Positions 18,835-28,442 of a stretch of 64,000 bases of DNA are shown here, piece by piece (position 1 is the stretch's first letter; every line of letters starts with the position of its first letter). The translations under genes were made by a program, and so were the position numbers. Source of the DNA: Cladopsammia gracilis (lineage: Eukaryota > Cnidaria > Anthozoa > Scleractinia > Dendrophylliidae); the NCBI GenBank assembly GCA_022457155.1, contig JAJGOT010000318.1, positions 324,001-388,000 on the forward strand, in the 5' to 3' direction. Under the pieces are notes generated by a model. That model was given only the letters and a program-made list of their open reading frames with translations, did not search any database and was not told the DNA's origin.

Positions 18835-20272
18835 CTACACTTTCGTTGCTTGGATGGCCTGCTGATAATGCTGTACGCTCTTAGATATGTCGTTCAGTCT
18901 TATGGTGTCCTCTAAGAGCGTGAGGAATACTCTCTGCGTTTCAAATGCCCGCCCTCCATTCCCAAGAATGCTGCTGCGAGTGTTTGCTTGTGCCCCCAGA
19001 ATGCAGTACACAAAGGCCTCAATTGACTGATTCATACGAGCGAGCCCTGGCTGTGTTAGCCCTTGTGCATAATTCGGCACAAAGTGCTTGAACTGACTAA
19101 CAGCGCCTTGGTCGTTACGAACGAAATATATGCCGTTTGCTCTATAGTTTGGGTCTTTTCTGTTTGTAATGCGCTCGTCATCAAACAGGGCTAGATCGGG
19201 ATCAGGATAGTCGTAATCAGTAGAAAGGGGGCCATCATATGCAACCCAAATGTACACATTGCCAAGCCCGTGATTTTTGCCGTATGTACACATTGCCAAG
19301 CCCGTGATTTTTGCCGTATGTGAAACGGAAGTCAGAACTGGGGTCTACACCGAACTCTTCGCAAATCCTCTTGTATGCGTCGATGTTGAACTTGTTATCT
19401 TTCTGGTTGAATGTGGGGTCGTCTGGCAAAGCACTCACGCTCTGTTCCCTACCCAGCTTGTAGAGTATTCGTCTTGTTGTGAAATAGACGTGAAACCTGT
19501 AAAATGACCGAAGCTGCGGGGTTAAGGAGAGAGTAGAGTTCTTATCAAACAGAAGGTCACGCGAGATCCCGCAGCCGGTTGTTGCACACCACAGAGCAAA
19601 GTTTAGTTGTTGTGGCCAGAAACTCATTTGCGGGCTGCCGAGCCACTTTCTCCCATATTTCGCGGTTGTGAACGTAATCTGTGTGTCTCTGAAAATGTTT
19701 CTGTATTTCGTTGTGAAATAATCAGTTGGCGTGACATAGATCTTTTGCGCTTCGTCGTTCAAGACAGAGCCAATCATCATGTCTTTATCGATTGAGGTGG
19801 AGAATTCAACAGCAGGGATTGGCTTTTGTATGTTTCGGTTTAACGTCAACTGATAGGGGAAATCGCCAATATACTCTAAGCCGAGGGCGTCTTTCAGGGC
19901 TTGTGTCCAATTCTTGTGCGGTATGTCTGAGGGCATAGCCCAGGAGCCTTGCCCCTCTGGGAAAAGCACTACTGCTAAGGCTTTGTGCTTTTTGTCAAAA
20001 GAAACTTCTGTTGTAAATCTTGACATATCAGCGTGCGGGAAACACCTTTTGAAGTCTGAGATAGCCTTAGCCTTGGCAGCTGTAGAGAGTTTTGCAGCCT
20101 CCGGAGAACTCATCCAAGCCAGTTGTGGATTTACTGCGGGTTGTGTTGTTCTAGGGTGTTGATAGATATTAGGGGGACTATAAAACGGGGGCGGGGGTCC
20201 GTAATCGTGACCGCCAATGTCTAGACCGAGATTTGAACCAGGATTAAAACCACCAGGGCGTCTGCCAAACAT
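18835..20272 (-). pseudogene. Large Polinton late protein, broken by 34-bp tandem duplication
   Basis: The gene begins MFGRRPGGFNPGSNLGLDIG with a glycine/proline-rich N-terminus, followed by about 450 residues of mixed sequence containing ALWCATTGCGISRDLL and MNQSIEAFVYCILGA. A 34-bp unit is repeated exactly in tandem (19250-19283 and 19284-19317), which shifts the frame within TYGKNHGLGNVYI. Before that event the ORF would have been continuous to 18835. A TAG there separates it from the membrane-anchored tail. It is probably a virion structural protein; no characterised family is recognised. It shares a 27-bp divergent promoter with the next gene. Confidence 0.7.
19250..19317. repeat. Exact 34-bp tandem duplication
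   Basis: Two identical adjacent copies begin ATGTACACATTGCCAAGCCC. The length is not a multiple of three, so it disrupts the late-protein frame. The lack of divergence indicates a recent event or an assembly artefact. Confidence 0.95.
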
Positions 20273-20299
20273 GATTATATAAATATATTTATATACACA
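20273..20299. promoter_or_regulatory. 27-bp bidirectional promoter
   Basis: The gap between divergent start codons is ATTATATAAATATATTTATA plus a few bases. It provides a TATA-type motif to both strands. Confidence 0.55.
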
Positions 20300-20921
20300 A
20301 TGGTTGTGTTAACAATCGTTGCGCCTTCGAACCCTCACACCATCTACTTTCATCACCCTTTTAAGAAATCGAGCTATATTTGGCTCGTCTCTTGTTCGAT
20401 TTACAACTCGTGGCATAATTTGAAAGAAAATGCAACTATTTCAACAACAATAAATGACTCCAATGGAACAACTCCAACCGTGACATTACCTCAAGGGCAT
20501 TACACCATTGATAGCCTAGCGAAAGAATTTAACGACTTAGCCACGCATAGAATAAAAATACAATTATCAACTACTATAAATACACCAGTCGGCTCGATGG
20601 TCATTCACAATGGAAGTAAAGTAAAGTTTAGTGACAATCTGGCAAATTTACTTGGCATAAGAGCTGTATTGTTTCTAGTAACATTCGTCAAAGGATTAAC
20701 ATCACCAAGCACTTACTTTATCCACTGCGATCTGGTTGATAAAGAACAGAACCTGTTCAATGGCAAGCCTACTGTTTTAGCACGATTTGACGTTCGAGGA
20801 AAGCCATATGAGAAAGTCTGGTGATTATGTAAACAGCATAACTCTGTCTGTGAGGGATGAGAACAATGACCTTTTTGATTTCAATAACATACCTCTTAAA
20901 TTTGAACTTGAGATAAATTAA
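20300..20921 (+). pseudogene. Polinton beta-rich protein, candidate minor capsid protein
   Basis: The ORF begins MVVLTIVAPSNPHTIYFHH. It contains SIYNSWHNLKEN, a GHYTIDSLAKEFN segment, LANLLGIR and YFIHCDLVDKEQNLFNGK. The pattern is mostly short beta strands, consistent with a single-jelly-roll penton-like protein, the second capsid component expected in a Polinton. The frame ends at 20824 (YEKVW), but conserved-looking sequence (DYVNSITLSVRDENND) continues in another frame to TAA at 20919-20921, so there is an indel near 20815. The assignment is by elimination and gene context, not by alignment. Confidence 0.5.
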
Positions 20922-20944
20922 AATATAATATATACAAACCATGA
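20922..20944 (+). promoter_or_regulatory. Promoter motif of a decapitated gene
   Basis: TATAATATATACAAACCATG follows the previous stop and ends in an ATG, but the frame closes after two codons (ATG AGC TGA). The expected next Polinton gene is absent, suggesting a breakpoint near 20945. Confidence 0.4.
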
Positions 20945-21290
20945 GCTGATATGTGCCTTCGTATTCAACATAACTATTTGCAGCTGAGGACTTGTCTTCT
21001 TCTACGGAAACATCACGACGAGGACATTTGCGAGTGCTTTCATATTCTCCATCATCCTGTAGCATGTCCTTATCAGAATTTGATGCCGCTGTTTTGCCAG
21101 ATAATTCAAGTGCTAAACCAGAGTGACATTCACAGAGAAAAGTATAGCTACTTTACCTGCGTCTTTTGAGAATGATAATCCAACACAGGTGTTGTGAAAC
21201 CAGTTTGGAAAGTCACATCCAATCCATTTTGCTGCTCTAGTTGGTTGGAAATCCTTTTTTTTGGTATTGACATCGTCTTAACTTATACAG
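20945..21290 (-). pseudogene. PHD-finger-like gene fragment
   Basis: On the minus strand a frame reads KWIGCDFPNWFHNTCVGLSF and then, one frame away, CECHSG and an acidic, serine-rich tail. The WIGCD...WFH..C.GL pattern with a later C..C pair is that of the second half of a PHD zinc finger, with one of the usual cysteines missing. The two pieces need one frame change or an intron near 21150. It may be captured cargo of the Polinton or a later insertion. Confidence 0.35.
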
Positions 21291-21429
21291 GTAGCAATTA
21301 TTGGGAGCATCATCGTCGACGTCCGTATTTTCATTTTGTGTGTTTTGTGTTGCAATGGTGGCAGATGTGACTGGGCAGTAAACGTTTGTTGTGTTGAATA
21401 AAAGGCAATTCTATTAACTCGTCTCTTGA

Positions 21430-21625
21430 TTTAAAAAAAAGGCGATTTTAATCGATTTTAAAGGCCAAAAATTCACTCGATAAAAATTGATAACACTCGG
21501 TGAAAATCAAGAAAAATTGATAAAAAAATGAGTGTCATCGATTTTTACCGATTGATCGATACAATCTATATCAATGAAATCAAATTAACCGATTTTTACC
21601 GATTTATCGATTGATTTTTGTGGAA
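21430..21625. repeat. AT-rich repeat with ATCGATTTTTACCGATT motif
   Basis: ATCGATTTT, TCGATAAAAATTGATAA and ACCGATTTTTACCGATT-like phrases recur in both orientations, giving an imperfect foldback region. No coding potential is seen. Confidence 0.5.
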
Positions 21626-21915
21626 AGTAATACCAGTAGCTACATTGTCATCGGGTTGTAAGTAAGTCCGTAAGATGTACGACCGAAAGTAATGTAATTT
21701 ATGTCAGTTTTGACCGTGGAGTTCCTGACAAAATGCCTCCACGAGTCACTTTGAAGGTTTTCCTGACCATGTGGCGAAGTTTGAATCGCTCCATATGCGT
21801 TTTCCCTCTGGAATCGTTAGTAAAAATATTTATCAAGCGTGTAACAGCCGCCATCTTGGATAAATGACGTCAATTCTTTAAATAAATAATTTTACGGGTT
21901 CTGTTAATTGTTTGC

Positions 21916-21990
21916 TTTGCTTGTCCAGTGGATTGTTCCATTGGATATATTGCGTAGTCGTACGTCACAGGTTCGACTCCCGACGAAGTC
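21916..21990 (+). repeat. tRNA-like sequence, probable SINE head
   Basis: A box-A-like TGTCCAGTGGAT is followed about 50 bp later by a perfect box B, GGTTCGACTCC, and CGACGAAGTC. A T-rich region follows. The stems of a functional tRNA cannot be drawn convincingly, so a tRNA-derived SINE or tRNA relic is more likely. Confidence 0.45.
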
Positions 21991-22299
21991 AAACTTTTTT
22001 TCCTTTTTTTTGTTTTTTCCAAGACAACCTTTATTTATTTTTTTTTGTTGCTAAACAAGCCTGCAGGCCGCATTACCATCAAGTGTTTTTAAAATGTCAA
22101 TCCCGTCGATGTAACCCGCAAGGTAAAGACTGTGGGGAGCCCACTGGGGATGAGAATACGATGATGATCCGATATGTTGTGCGATGTTTTCCGATGTTTC
22201 TTCTTCGTCATCTTCACGAATCTTCGGCGTTTACGGCGAACGACGATAAACTTCGACGATTGTCATCATCTATCGGAAGTTATCGACTTTCTATTGATT

Positions 22300-22990
22300 A
22301 AAAACGTTGCATGTGTCTTTCCACGTCTTTGCATGCATCTTTTCACATGAAAACAGATAGCGTAACTTAATATCTTTGACTCCAAAAATTAACATTTTCT
22401 TTGTTATTACCACAAAATCTTCTTTTACACTCTGCTACGCATTCTCAAGAATGCACAATTGCATATAACTATTGTTAATAAGCAGATAAAATACTGTAAT
22501 TTCCAATAAACAAGGCAAGATATTGATTGGCTACAAAATCATTCGATGACAAATAACATTTGTCTACTTCCCGACTCTTTCTACACCCGCGGCAGCAATT
22601 GTTTAATGAAAAACTCAGGCAAAAATTATCCGCCAGTCATTTACCCACAAATTATGCTTCCTGTAAACCACAAACACTCCGACAAGTGCCTATTTTTCAA
22701 CTTTCTCACCAGTGACAGTAGCCACATGCACTCCTTGAGTGCCTATTTTTAGCGGAGCACTTGCCGGGCCGAAGGCACGGCTGCGCAGTCCCATACTCAT
22801 AGAACCCATGCCCGTCATTTTTCATGGTCATGGCTAGCGGAATGTTTCGCGGGCGCGCGTGTGCCCGCCGCCCTCCGCCGCCGTCGCGCAGGACTAGCTT
22901 GCCTTAGCGCAGGACTAGCTCTCGAGCGCGTATGACGTCGCAAAACATGCGCGTACAACGTCATGTTGAAACCAAAGCGAGGCTTTGTTT
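22300..22990. other. Non-coding Polinton right flank with CpG-rich block
   Basis: No gene is recognised. Positions 22840-22990 are strikingly GC- and CpG-rich (GCGGGCGCGCGTGTGCCCGC) within AT-rich DNA, and GCGCAGGACTAGCT occurs twice at 22888-22925. Confidence 0.4.
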
Positions 22991-23486
22991 TTCGCGCGGT
23001 TACATGGCCAAATGTCACGTCAGCTAGAAAAACACTTTGATGTTTTGCTGTGAATTTACTAAGTGGAGAAAACCGTTTAAATTAAAAGCGTTATTTCCCT
23101 GAATATTTCGCGGTTTGCCACTCAAGACAAGGATACTAATTAAGGGATACTGAGAAGCCGCTTTAGTGGAAAAAGACGAGCTGTCAGGGATAAAATCTTG
23201 CTTCGAGGAACTTCATGTATTACGTTTTTATCAATGCGGGAGATGTTTGTTTTCTACGGATTTCAGAACCAGAAGCGGAGATTTGAATTTCCAAGCAAGC
23301 GAGGGACTTAAAGTTAAAACAGATTACAGTTTTCGATGAGAATTTATGTTGATATCAATCTGTGAGTGACTTTTTATTGGTGTTATTGTTAGTTTTGGAG
23401 AATTGATTTTAAAACGTGCTTAGATTCAGTTGTATCGATCTCTTGAATTTCATCGCAGAAAGCTTGAACTCGATGAGCTATAATTA

Positions 23487-24101
23487 CAGTCAAACTGGAT
23501 GTTCTTTTGGCGGCAACTTTGCAAACTTCCGCCGCAACATTGATATTTTGATTGACTGTTTGCTTCGAGCAAGTTGGAAGTTACGCGAGCAAATTGCAAC
23601 TTTCGCAAGCAAGTTCCTATTTCAAACTAGTTGTCAGTTGCAAATTGCGAATTTTGTGAAAACACGTCCTTCTTCGGTTGTGGCCCACGTACATCGCAAT
23701 AATACCACCTCGGTTGAGAAAAGAGAGAGAATAATGGTCGTCTGGTGTAAAACAAGAACAAATCGCACGCATTGTTGGATTATCAAGGCAAACTGTATCC
23801 AATATTGTAAACAGATTTTTACAACGCGAGACGTATTTTCCCGGTAAACCTGGCTGGAAGGAACGAACAGTTTCTACTCCTGACATCGTAGAGTTTGTGG
23901 AATACTGCAAGGTAACCAAACCAAGTACTTTCAATTCAGAAATCCGGCAACTGGCAGCAAGTTTGAAATAGGAACTTGCTCGCGAAAGTTGCAACTTGTT
24001 CGTACAACTTCCAACTTGCTCGAAGCAAACTGTCAATCAAAATACCAATGTTGCGGCGGAAGTGTGCAAAATTGCCGTCAAAAGAACATCCGGTTTGACT
24101 G
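23487..24101 (+). mobile_element. Tc1/mariner-type deletion derivative
   Basis: The element starts CAGTCAAACTGGATG and ends CATCCGGTTTGACTG with TA on both sides, the Tc1/mariner target. Terminal inverted repeats of about 150 bp (GGCGGCAACTTTGCAAACTT in the left arm) surround a short coding remnant. Confidence 0.85.
23735..23971 (+). pseudogene. Tc1-like transposase N-terminal fragment
   Basis: The frame contains EQIARIVGLSRQTVSNIVNR, a paired-type helix-turn-helix that binds Tc1 terminal repeats, followed by a basic linker and part of the second helix-turn-helix (ending LAASLK before TAG). The DDE catalytic domain is entirely missing, and the right inverted repeat begins at once. The upstream frame is closed by a TAA at 23732. 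The element is therefore non-autonomous. Confidence 0.7.
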
Positions 24102-24802
24102 TAAATGGTACGCGTTTTGCTTTTAAACGTAAACTAATGGAGATTTGAATAAATTTTTTCGAAAGAAGATTCTGTTGTCCATTTTTATGTGTTTGTTCTT
24201 TGATTAGAGAGATTGAAAAGCGATTTTATGTAAACAAAACAAGAATTAGATTTTATAGTACAGTTCTATCTTCACTCGCATCGCCTTATGCAAATATGTT
24301 TGTGTATTTTTGCAATTTTTGATTTTCAAATCAGTTTCTCGGGCAATTTTTGACAAACAAAAACTGTATTTTATTCGGAAAGTAGTGGTACTAGTTATTC
24401 TAGAAAGAGAAAAGTTGTTTTTGTGAACTTTTGTAAGGTCTATAAAAATGTACTGTGCAACGGTCACGTAATTATTATACTGTTTTTGAGAATTGCTAAA
24501 ATTGAAAATAGCCCGTTCGTCAATCTTAATTCTTTTGCTTCCAACCTTTCACCTTAGTTAAGTTTCCCCTTAGTTAAGTTTCCCCTTAGTTAAGCTTGTT
24601 CAAAGTGCGACACTGTTAGGCTTGGGCTATGTATATATATTATCGATTGGCTACGCCGGGATATTTGGCTTTCAAGCAATCAGAGCAGGTAAAGTATCGC
24701 TTATTAAATATTATTTGTAAAAGGAGATGAAAAATATTTATGCAAAAAGAAAAACACATATTTAAATACTTATTGACTGATGGGATGTGTTTCTTTTTTC
24801 AG

Positions 24803-24856
24803 CAATATGGTGAACTTTTACAATCACCCCAGGAACCAGTAGTTCACATGCAGCAG
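24803..24856 (+). CDS. Coiled-coil exon array, copy 3
   Basis: A 54-nt exon between TTTCTTTTTTCAG and GTACAGACTT encodes QYGELLQSPQEPVVHMQQ. It lies 150 bp to the right of the Polinton, which shows that the Polinton sits in an intron of the array. Confidence 0.5.
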
Positions 24857-25004
24857 GTACAGACTTCATGTAGATGTTGTAGTGCAATTTTGACCTTTGA
24901 TGCAGTTATACCTACACTGGTGGAAATGTTTTTTTTTAACTACGCAAAATAACTGAACTGTCCAGAGCAAAATACTTGCACCAGGTTAAAATATTTCCAT
25001 AAGT

Positions 25005-25212
25005 AGTGTTGCGTGAGGGTGTGATCCGGCCCCACCCCAAGTAAGCCACGAAATTACCCCGCGGAGCCTTCCTGAAACACTTGCCATCCCTTCCCCCAAG
25101 CTCATTCCGTCCCCTCGTTCGCTTGGGGGAGGGATGGCAAGTGATTCAGGAAGGCTCCATGGGGTAATTTCGTGGCTTATTTGGGGTGGGGCCAGATGCA
25201 CCCTCACCCTAT
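25005..25212. repeat. Foldback MITE with about 90-bp arms
   Basis: GCCACGAAATTACCCCGCGG and CACTTGCCATCCCTTCCCCC in the left arm return as reverse complements in the right arm (GGGGGAGGGATGGCAAGTG and then GGGGTAATTTCGTGGC). The unpaired centre is only about 20 bp. Confidence 0.85.
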
Positions 25213-25321
25213 ACTATAGACTAAAGGGGTGAGGCAGGATTACTACCCAAGCTGATCGGGGAATTTCACAAAGTTAAAAATATCTATTATATAGGGTGGT
25301 GGCTCACAATATTCATCGTAA

Positions 25322-26270
25322 GTGTTGTTACCTATTGAACACTATAAATACCTAGTTATATCTGCTATGTATGCTTCACTGCGGTTTCGTATGAGAAATC
25401 AGGTTTTTAAAGGTTGGCTTCATAGCTATAAGATGGTCGTACCCATTGATCATCCTATAAAAGACCTCAGATTGTTCTACCAAGAGAACAAACCCACAAT
25501 ACTTCAGGTGATTGATAGAGAGACTGCTGATCTTGATCCTGTCAAAGTGAATTTCACGCTTGAAATTTACTTGGCAAAGGCGGTACAAGAGAGAATAGAA
25601 ACAGTAAACCACTACTTCAGGCTGTCAGACCCACTTACAGAAATGCATTTCAGTCAAGCTGAAGTTACAGAACAAATGGATGGCATTATAAACTCAATCC
25701 TTGAGCAAGTAGCAAGGTGCATAAACATAGGATTAGGCTGGGTCATTCAGAAAGTTAACAATGTTTGGCTTGACTTTGCTAGATACCAGCCCATCAGAGG
25801 CGGTTCATACATGCCTCTTCCTAAAAATCTAAGGGATAAGCAGCACTACGTGCTGAGTTGTATCCTACACAAGACATCAAACACACCGACAGACCAAGCA
25901 AGTACCCAACAAACGATGGTCTAGACTTCACTAGGATTCCTTTCCCTACGCCTTTAAATCAGCTCTCAAGAGTTGAACAACAGAACAGCCTTGCCTTAAA
26001 CATCTTTGGGTGCATAAACAACAGTGTTGTCATCCTTAGAGTTAGCGAAGTAGAAGACAAGGGCGTAAGGCGAATAAACCTGATGTTGATAACTGACGAA
26101 AACTGTTGCTACATAAAAAGCCTCAGCAGGCTTCTTCACAGCACTTCTTCACAGTTCACAGCATGTCATACTGCAAAGGCATCAAAAGCTGACCAGCACG
26201 AATTGAGATGCCAAAGGAGGGTGAGAACATTTTGCGTTTTGAGAACTATCAGAAGCAGATGAAAGCACTA
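25322..26270 (+). pseudogene. Second Polinton DNA polymerase B, N-terminal fragment
   Basis: A 200-residue ORF (to 25924) and an overlapping ORF in another frame (25858-26262) together resemble the long pre-exonuclease region of Polinton/adintovirus-type polymerases. Recognisable segments are FARYQPIRGGSYMPLP, PSKYPTNDGLDFT, LALNIFGCINNSVVILRVS and RRINLMLI. A further short segment (MPKEGENILRFENYQKQMKA) follows in another frame and is cut at about 26270 by unrelated repeat DNA, just before the exonuclease domain would begin. There are at least two frame changes. It is clearly not a copy of the polymerase at 6.3-10 kb, so a second Polinton lineage was present. Confidence 0.6.
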
Positions 26271-26420
26271 TACCTTATTACATGAAATTTTTGCGACACG
26301 TTAATTTCGCGAATTTCGCGATTTAAAAAAATCGCGAAATTTAAGTGACGCGAACAATAAGTGTCGCGAACATAACAGGACGCGAAAATTAAGTGACTCA
26401 CATTATGTCAATAATCAATT
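26271..26420. repeat. GCGA-rich palindromic repeat
   Basis: TTCGCGATTT and AAATCGCGAA form a hairpin at about 26315-26340. GACGCGAA and GTCGCGAA phrases recur through 26395. It looks like the terminal part of a DNA transposon that truncated the polymerase fragment. Confidence 0.5.
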
Positions 26421-26633
26421 TTGCAAGAAAGTGGAGTTAACTTTGAAGATGTGAATGTCGACCTTAAGCTATCGGTTTTGAAACCAATTCATGCAACTTG
26501 GTTGGTGGAAATATATAACTTTTTCACCAGCCCACAGGGAAAGGTTCCTGTCTTGAAAGGATGGGAAAAAGAGGGAATAAGTGTAGTAACTGGAAGAGAA
26601 GTGTTACCGCCTGTTGTTGCATATATAAAATGA
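26421..26633 (+). pseudogene. DDE-transposase-like C-terminal fragment
   Basis: The 70-residue ORF has VNVDLKLSVLKPIHATWLVE and a later VLKGWEKEGI. This is the pattern seen at the C-terminal end of DDE superfamily (pogo/CENP-B-like) transposases, where a helix preceding K-P-H-A-W and a G-W-x-x-x-G-I motif close the protein. Nothing upstream supplies the catalytic triad, so only the tail is present. It is a short match and the family name is tentative. Confidence 0.35.
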
Positions 26634-27284
26634 CTCGTGAGACTTGTACATTTATATATGTTTCTAAATGGCATTTTTCTTCGGAGTCTGAAGAAAGAAA
26701 TTTTCAATGTAAAAAGATATTGTGGTCAATTGACTCAAGACCAATAATTCACGAACAAGCATTAAGAGGCAGTGTCTGTAAAAGCGGTCCACTGCATTTC
26801 GGGTCGGAAAAAAAGTTTCCCCTTTACTTTGCCCAGTAAACTATCTTGGGTCATAAGTAAATGAAACGACTTTGGTTTTTGGAAATACGTTAAAATATAT
26901 TTTTTAGAGCTCATAACACTCAAAGCGACAAATGGCAAAAATTGCACAAGTTGACGAGCTCGCTGCTCGAAAACCACCACATGCGAGAAAAAACCATTAT
27001 TACTTTTAAGTTAAGTGGTCTATCAATGGTGTGAATCGCATGTAAATTTTAATATGCTTTGGTCTACAGGTTTAAAAAACTTAATACATTAGCACTCGTT
27101 TGAGCCCTTTTTGAAAACATGCGAAAGTGCCGTTTCTTTGCTGACATCTATTTCGCAAGTCCAGACCGGACTACTCTAAATTCATAGTCAGTTCTACTAA
27201 GGAGATGTAAGGAAGCATAGAAATATAAAAATACCTTGCGCTTTTTGCTTTCCTTTTGCATAGCGACTTCGAACTTTTGGTGTG
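26634..27284. other. Non-coding, nothing recognised
   Basis: Short ORFs at 26561-26980 on both strands have no recognisable domains. The sequence is AT-rich without obvious repeats. Confidence 0.35.
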
Positions 27285-27450
27285 TAAATTGTAGTGTAAA
27301 TTGTAGTGCTAAGTTGTAGTGCTAAGTTCAACCCATAAATTTCCCTGTACTGAGCGTTAGCCCTAGTAAGGAAATGAGGGACCACACGAGGGAAAGAAAA
27401 AAATCTTTGAAGAAAATGGGTTGAACTTAGCACTACAATTTACACACAGT
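27285..27450 (-). repeat. SINE tail copies, inverted arrangement
   Basis: GTGTAAATTGTAGTGCTAAG on the left and TTAGCACTACAATTTACAC on the right are reverse complements. Between them lies the inverted counterpart of the SINE body at 27642-27690 (CCTAGTAAGGAAATGAGGGA). Confidence 0.65.
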
Positions 27451-27567
27451 TAATTCTCTGATTCCTTGTTTGTATCACCAGTGCTACGTGGCTCAACATT
27501 TATTTGTACCCTTTACATTCTCACTGCCACGAATTGCCACCTTATTACCCACGATCTGCTCCCGTAC

Positions 27568-27760
27568 GGCCTCTTGGCTCAAGCGGTAGAGCGACGGAAG
27601 ATCTAATCCGGAGGTCGTGGGTTCGAATCCCACCGAGGTCAAAGATTTTTTTCTTTCCCTCGTGTGGTCCCTCATTTCCTTACTAGGGCTAACGCTCAGT
27701 ACAGGGAAACTTATGGGTTGAACTTAGCACTACAATTTACACACAGTTAATTCTCTGATT
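27568..27760 (+). repeat. tRNA-derived SINE
   Basis: The 5' part (27568-27641) is tRNA-like. It has a box A (TGGCTCAAGCGG), a D-arm GCTC/GAGC, an anticodon-stem CGGA/TCCG, a T-arm GTGGG/CCCAC and box B GGTTCGAATCC. Acceptor pairing is imperfect and no functional tRNA is claimed. A T-rich linker and a conserved body ending GAACTTAGCACTACAATTTA follow. The same ACAGTTAATTCTCTGATTCC phrase follows this copy and the inverted copy at 27285-27450. Confidence 0.75.
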
Positions 27761-28442
27761 CCTTGTGAAGTAGCCTTGGGACTCGTCTCTGGATGAATTT
27801 CTCGACCTACCCTGGCATATTTTGGAAGTTGCGACCCCTAAAAAACACAACCGGCATGAAATTTTGGCGGTGGGTCGGAGTGGCTGTGGACTTAGTATAA
27901 ATATGAAATGTGTGCGGAAAGAAACGAACGCTGTCAAAAATTGTGGCTGTTTCCCAACATGCAGTGCGGTGGTGATGTTGAAAATAGAGGCAAGGTCAGT
28001 ATGCACTAGAACGAGAAACTGTAATTCGGCCCGAGCAATGAATAGGAGCAAAAAAATTCACTGCTAAGCTAGGACTAGGACTGAATTTTGCTGTGAATGT
28101 TGACTTTTGGGTTTGCCACGATGATTTGAATAAAAAAAACTAAAGGCAAAAACGTGATTTTTGTTGTTTTCCTATGACGTTAAAAACGGTCGTTTTTGTT
28201 ATTGTCCAAATTCAAACGGTGATATTCTGCAAAAATTGCTGACTTTTTGTGTTTATTGGGTATCTCAATTTGAGGGACTTTCTAGTCAATGCTCACAACT
28301 GCTAGTTAAGGCAATGTTCGCACGATTGAGAAAGTTGCAATTTAATTTTTTAAAGCAGTGGAGTCTTGTACGGGTGCTTTTGGGGCACATTGGGTGTTAG
28401 TAGGTTAATGAAATAGTACTTCTCAATCGTGATTTTGGCCTA
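27761..28442. other. Non-coding, nothing recognised
   Basis: The region has only short ORFs without recognisable motifs and no clear repeats. Confidence 0.35.

Larger units (their letters stand above)
4583..24648. mobile_element. Polinton (Maverick) DNA transposon, about 20.1 kb
   Basis: The element is bounded by diverged inverted repeats and encodes the Polinton gene set: polymerase B, retroviral-type integrase, packaging ATPase and double-jelly-roll type capsid protein. Its length is within the 15-25 kb usual for the group. GGCTAC occurs immediately outside both proposed ends (4577-4582 and 24649-24654), matching the 6-bp duplication Polintons make. The genes are much richer in G+C than the surrounding DNA. 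Later insertions are an L1/Tx1-type LINE in the capsid gene, a Tc1 derivative in the right repeat, MITEs, and possibly a PHD-like fragment. The exact terminal base is uncertain because the repeats have diverged. Confidence 0.75.
23045..24648 (-). repeat. Polinton right terminal inverted repeat (interrupted)
   Basis: Homology to the left repeat is seen at about 24430-24648 and 23045-23115. The outer part carries three tandem copies of CCTTAGTTAAGTTTCC that the left repeat lacks. A Tc1 derivative (23487-24101) and other unrelated sequence lie between the blocks. Confidence 0.65.

Noticed and set aside
20945..21065. Minus-strand ORF continuing into Polinton sequence as a real fusion gene
   Set aside because: The part left of 20945 is antisense to the candidate minor capsid gene and has no protein-like character; only the right part resembles a PHD-like exon.
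22815..23018. 67-codon Arg/Ala-rich minus-strand ORF
   Set aside because: It is caused by the local CpG-rich composition.
27568..27641. Functional tRNA gene
   Set aside because: The acceptor stem is imperfect, the anticodon loop is eight bases, and the sequence continues into a repeated SINE body.
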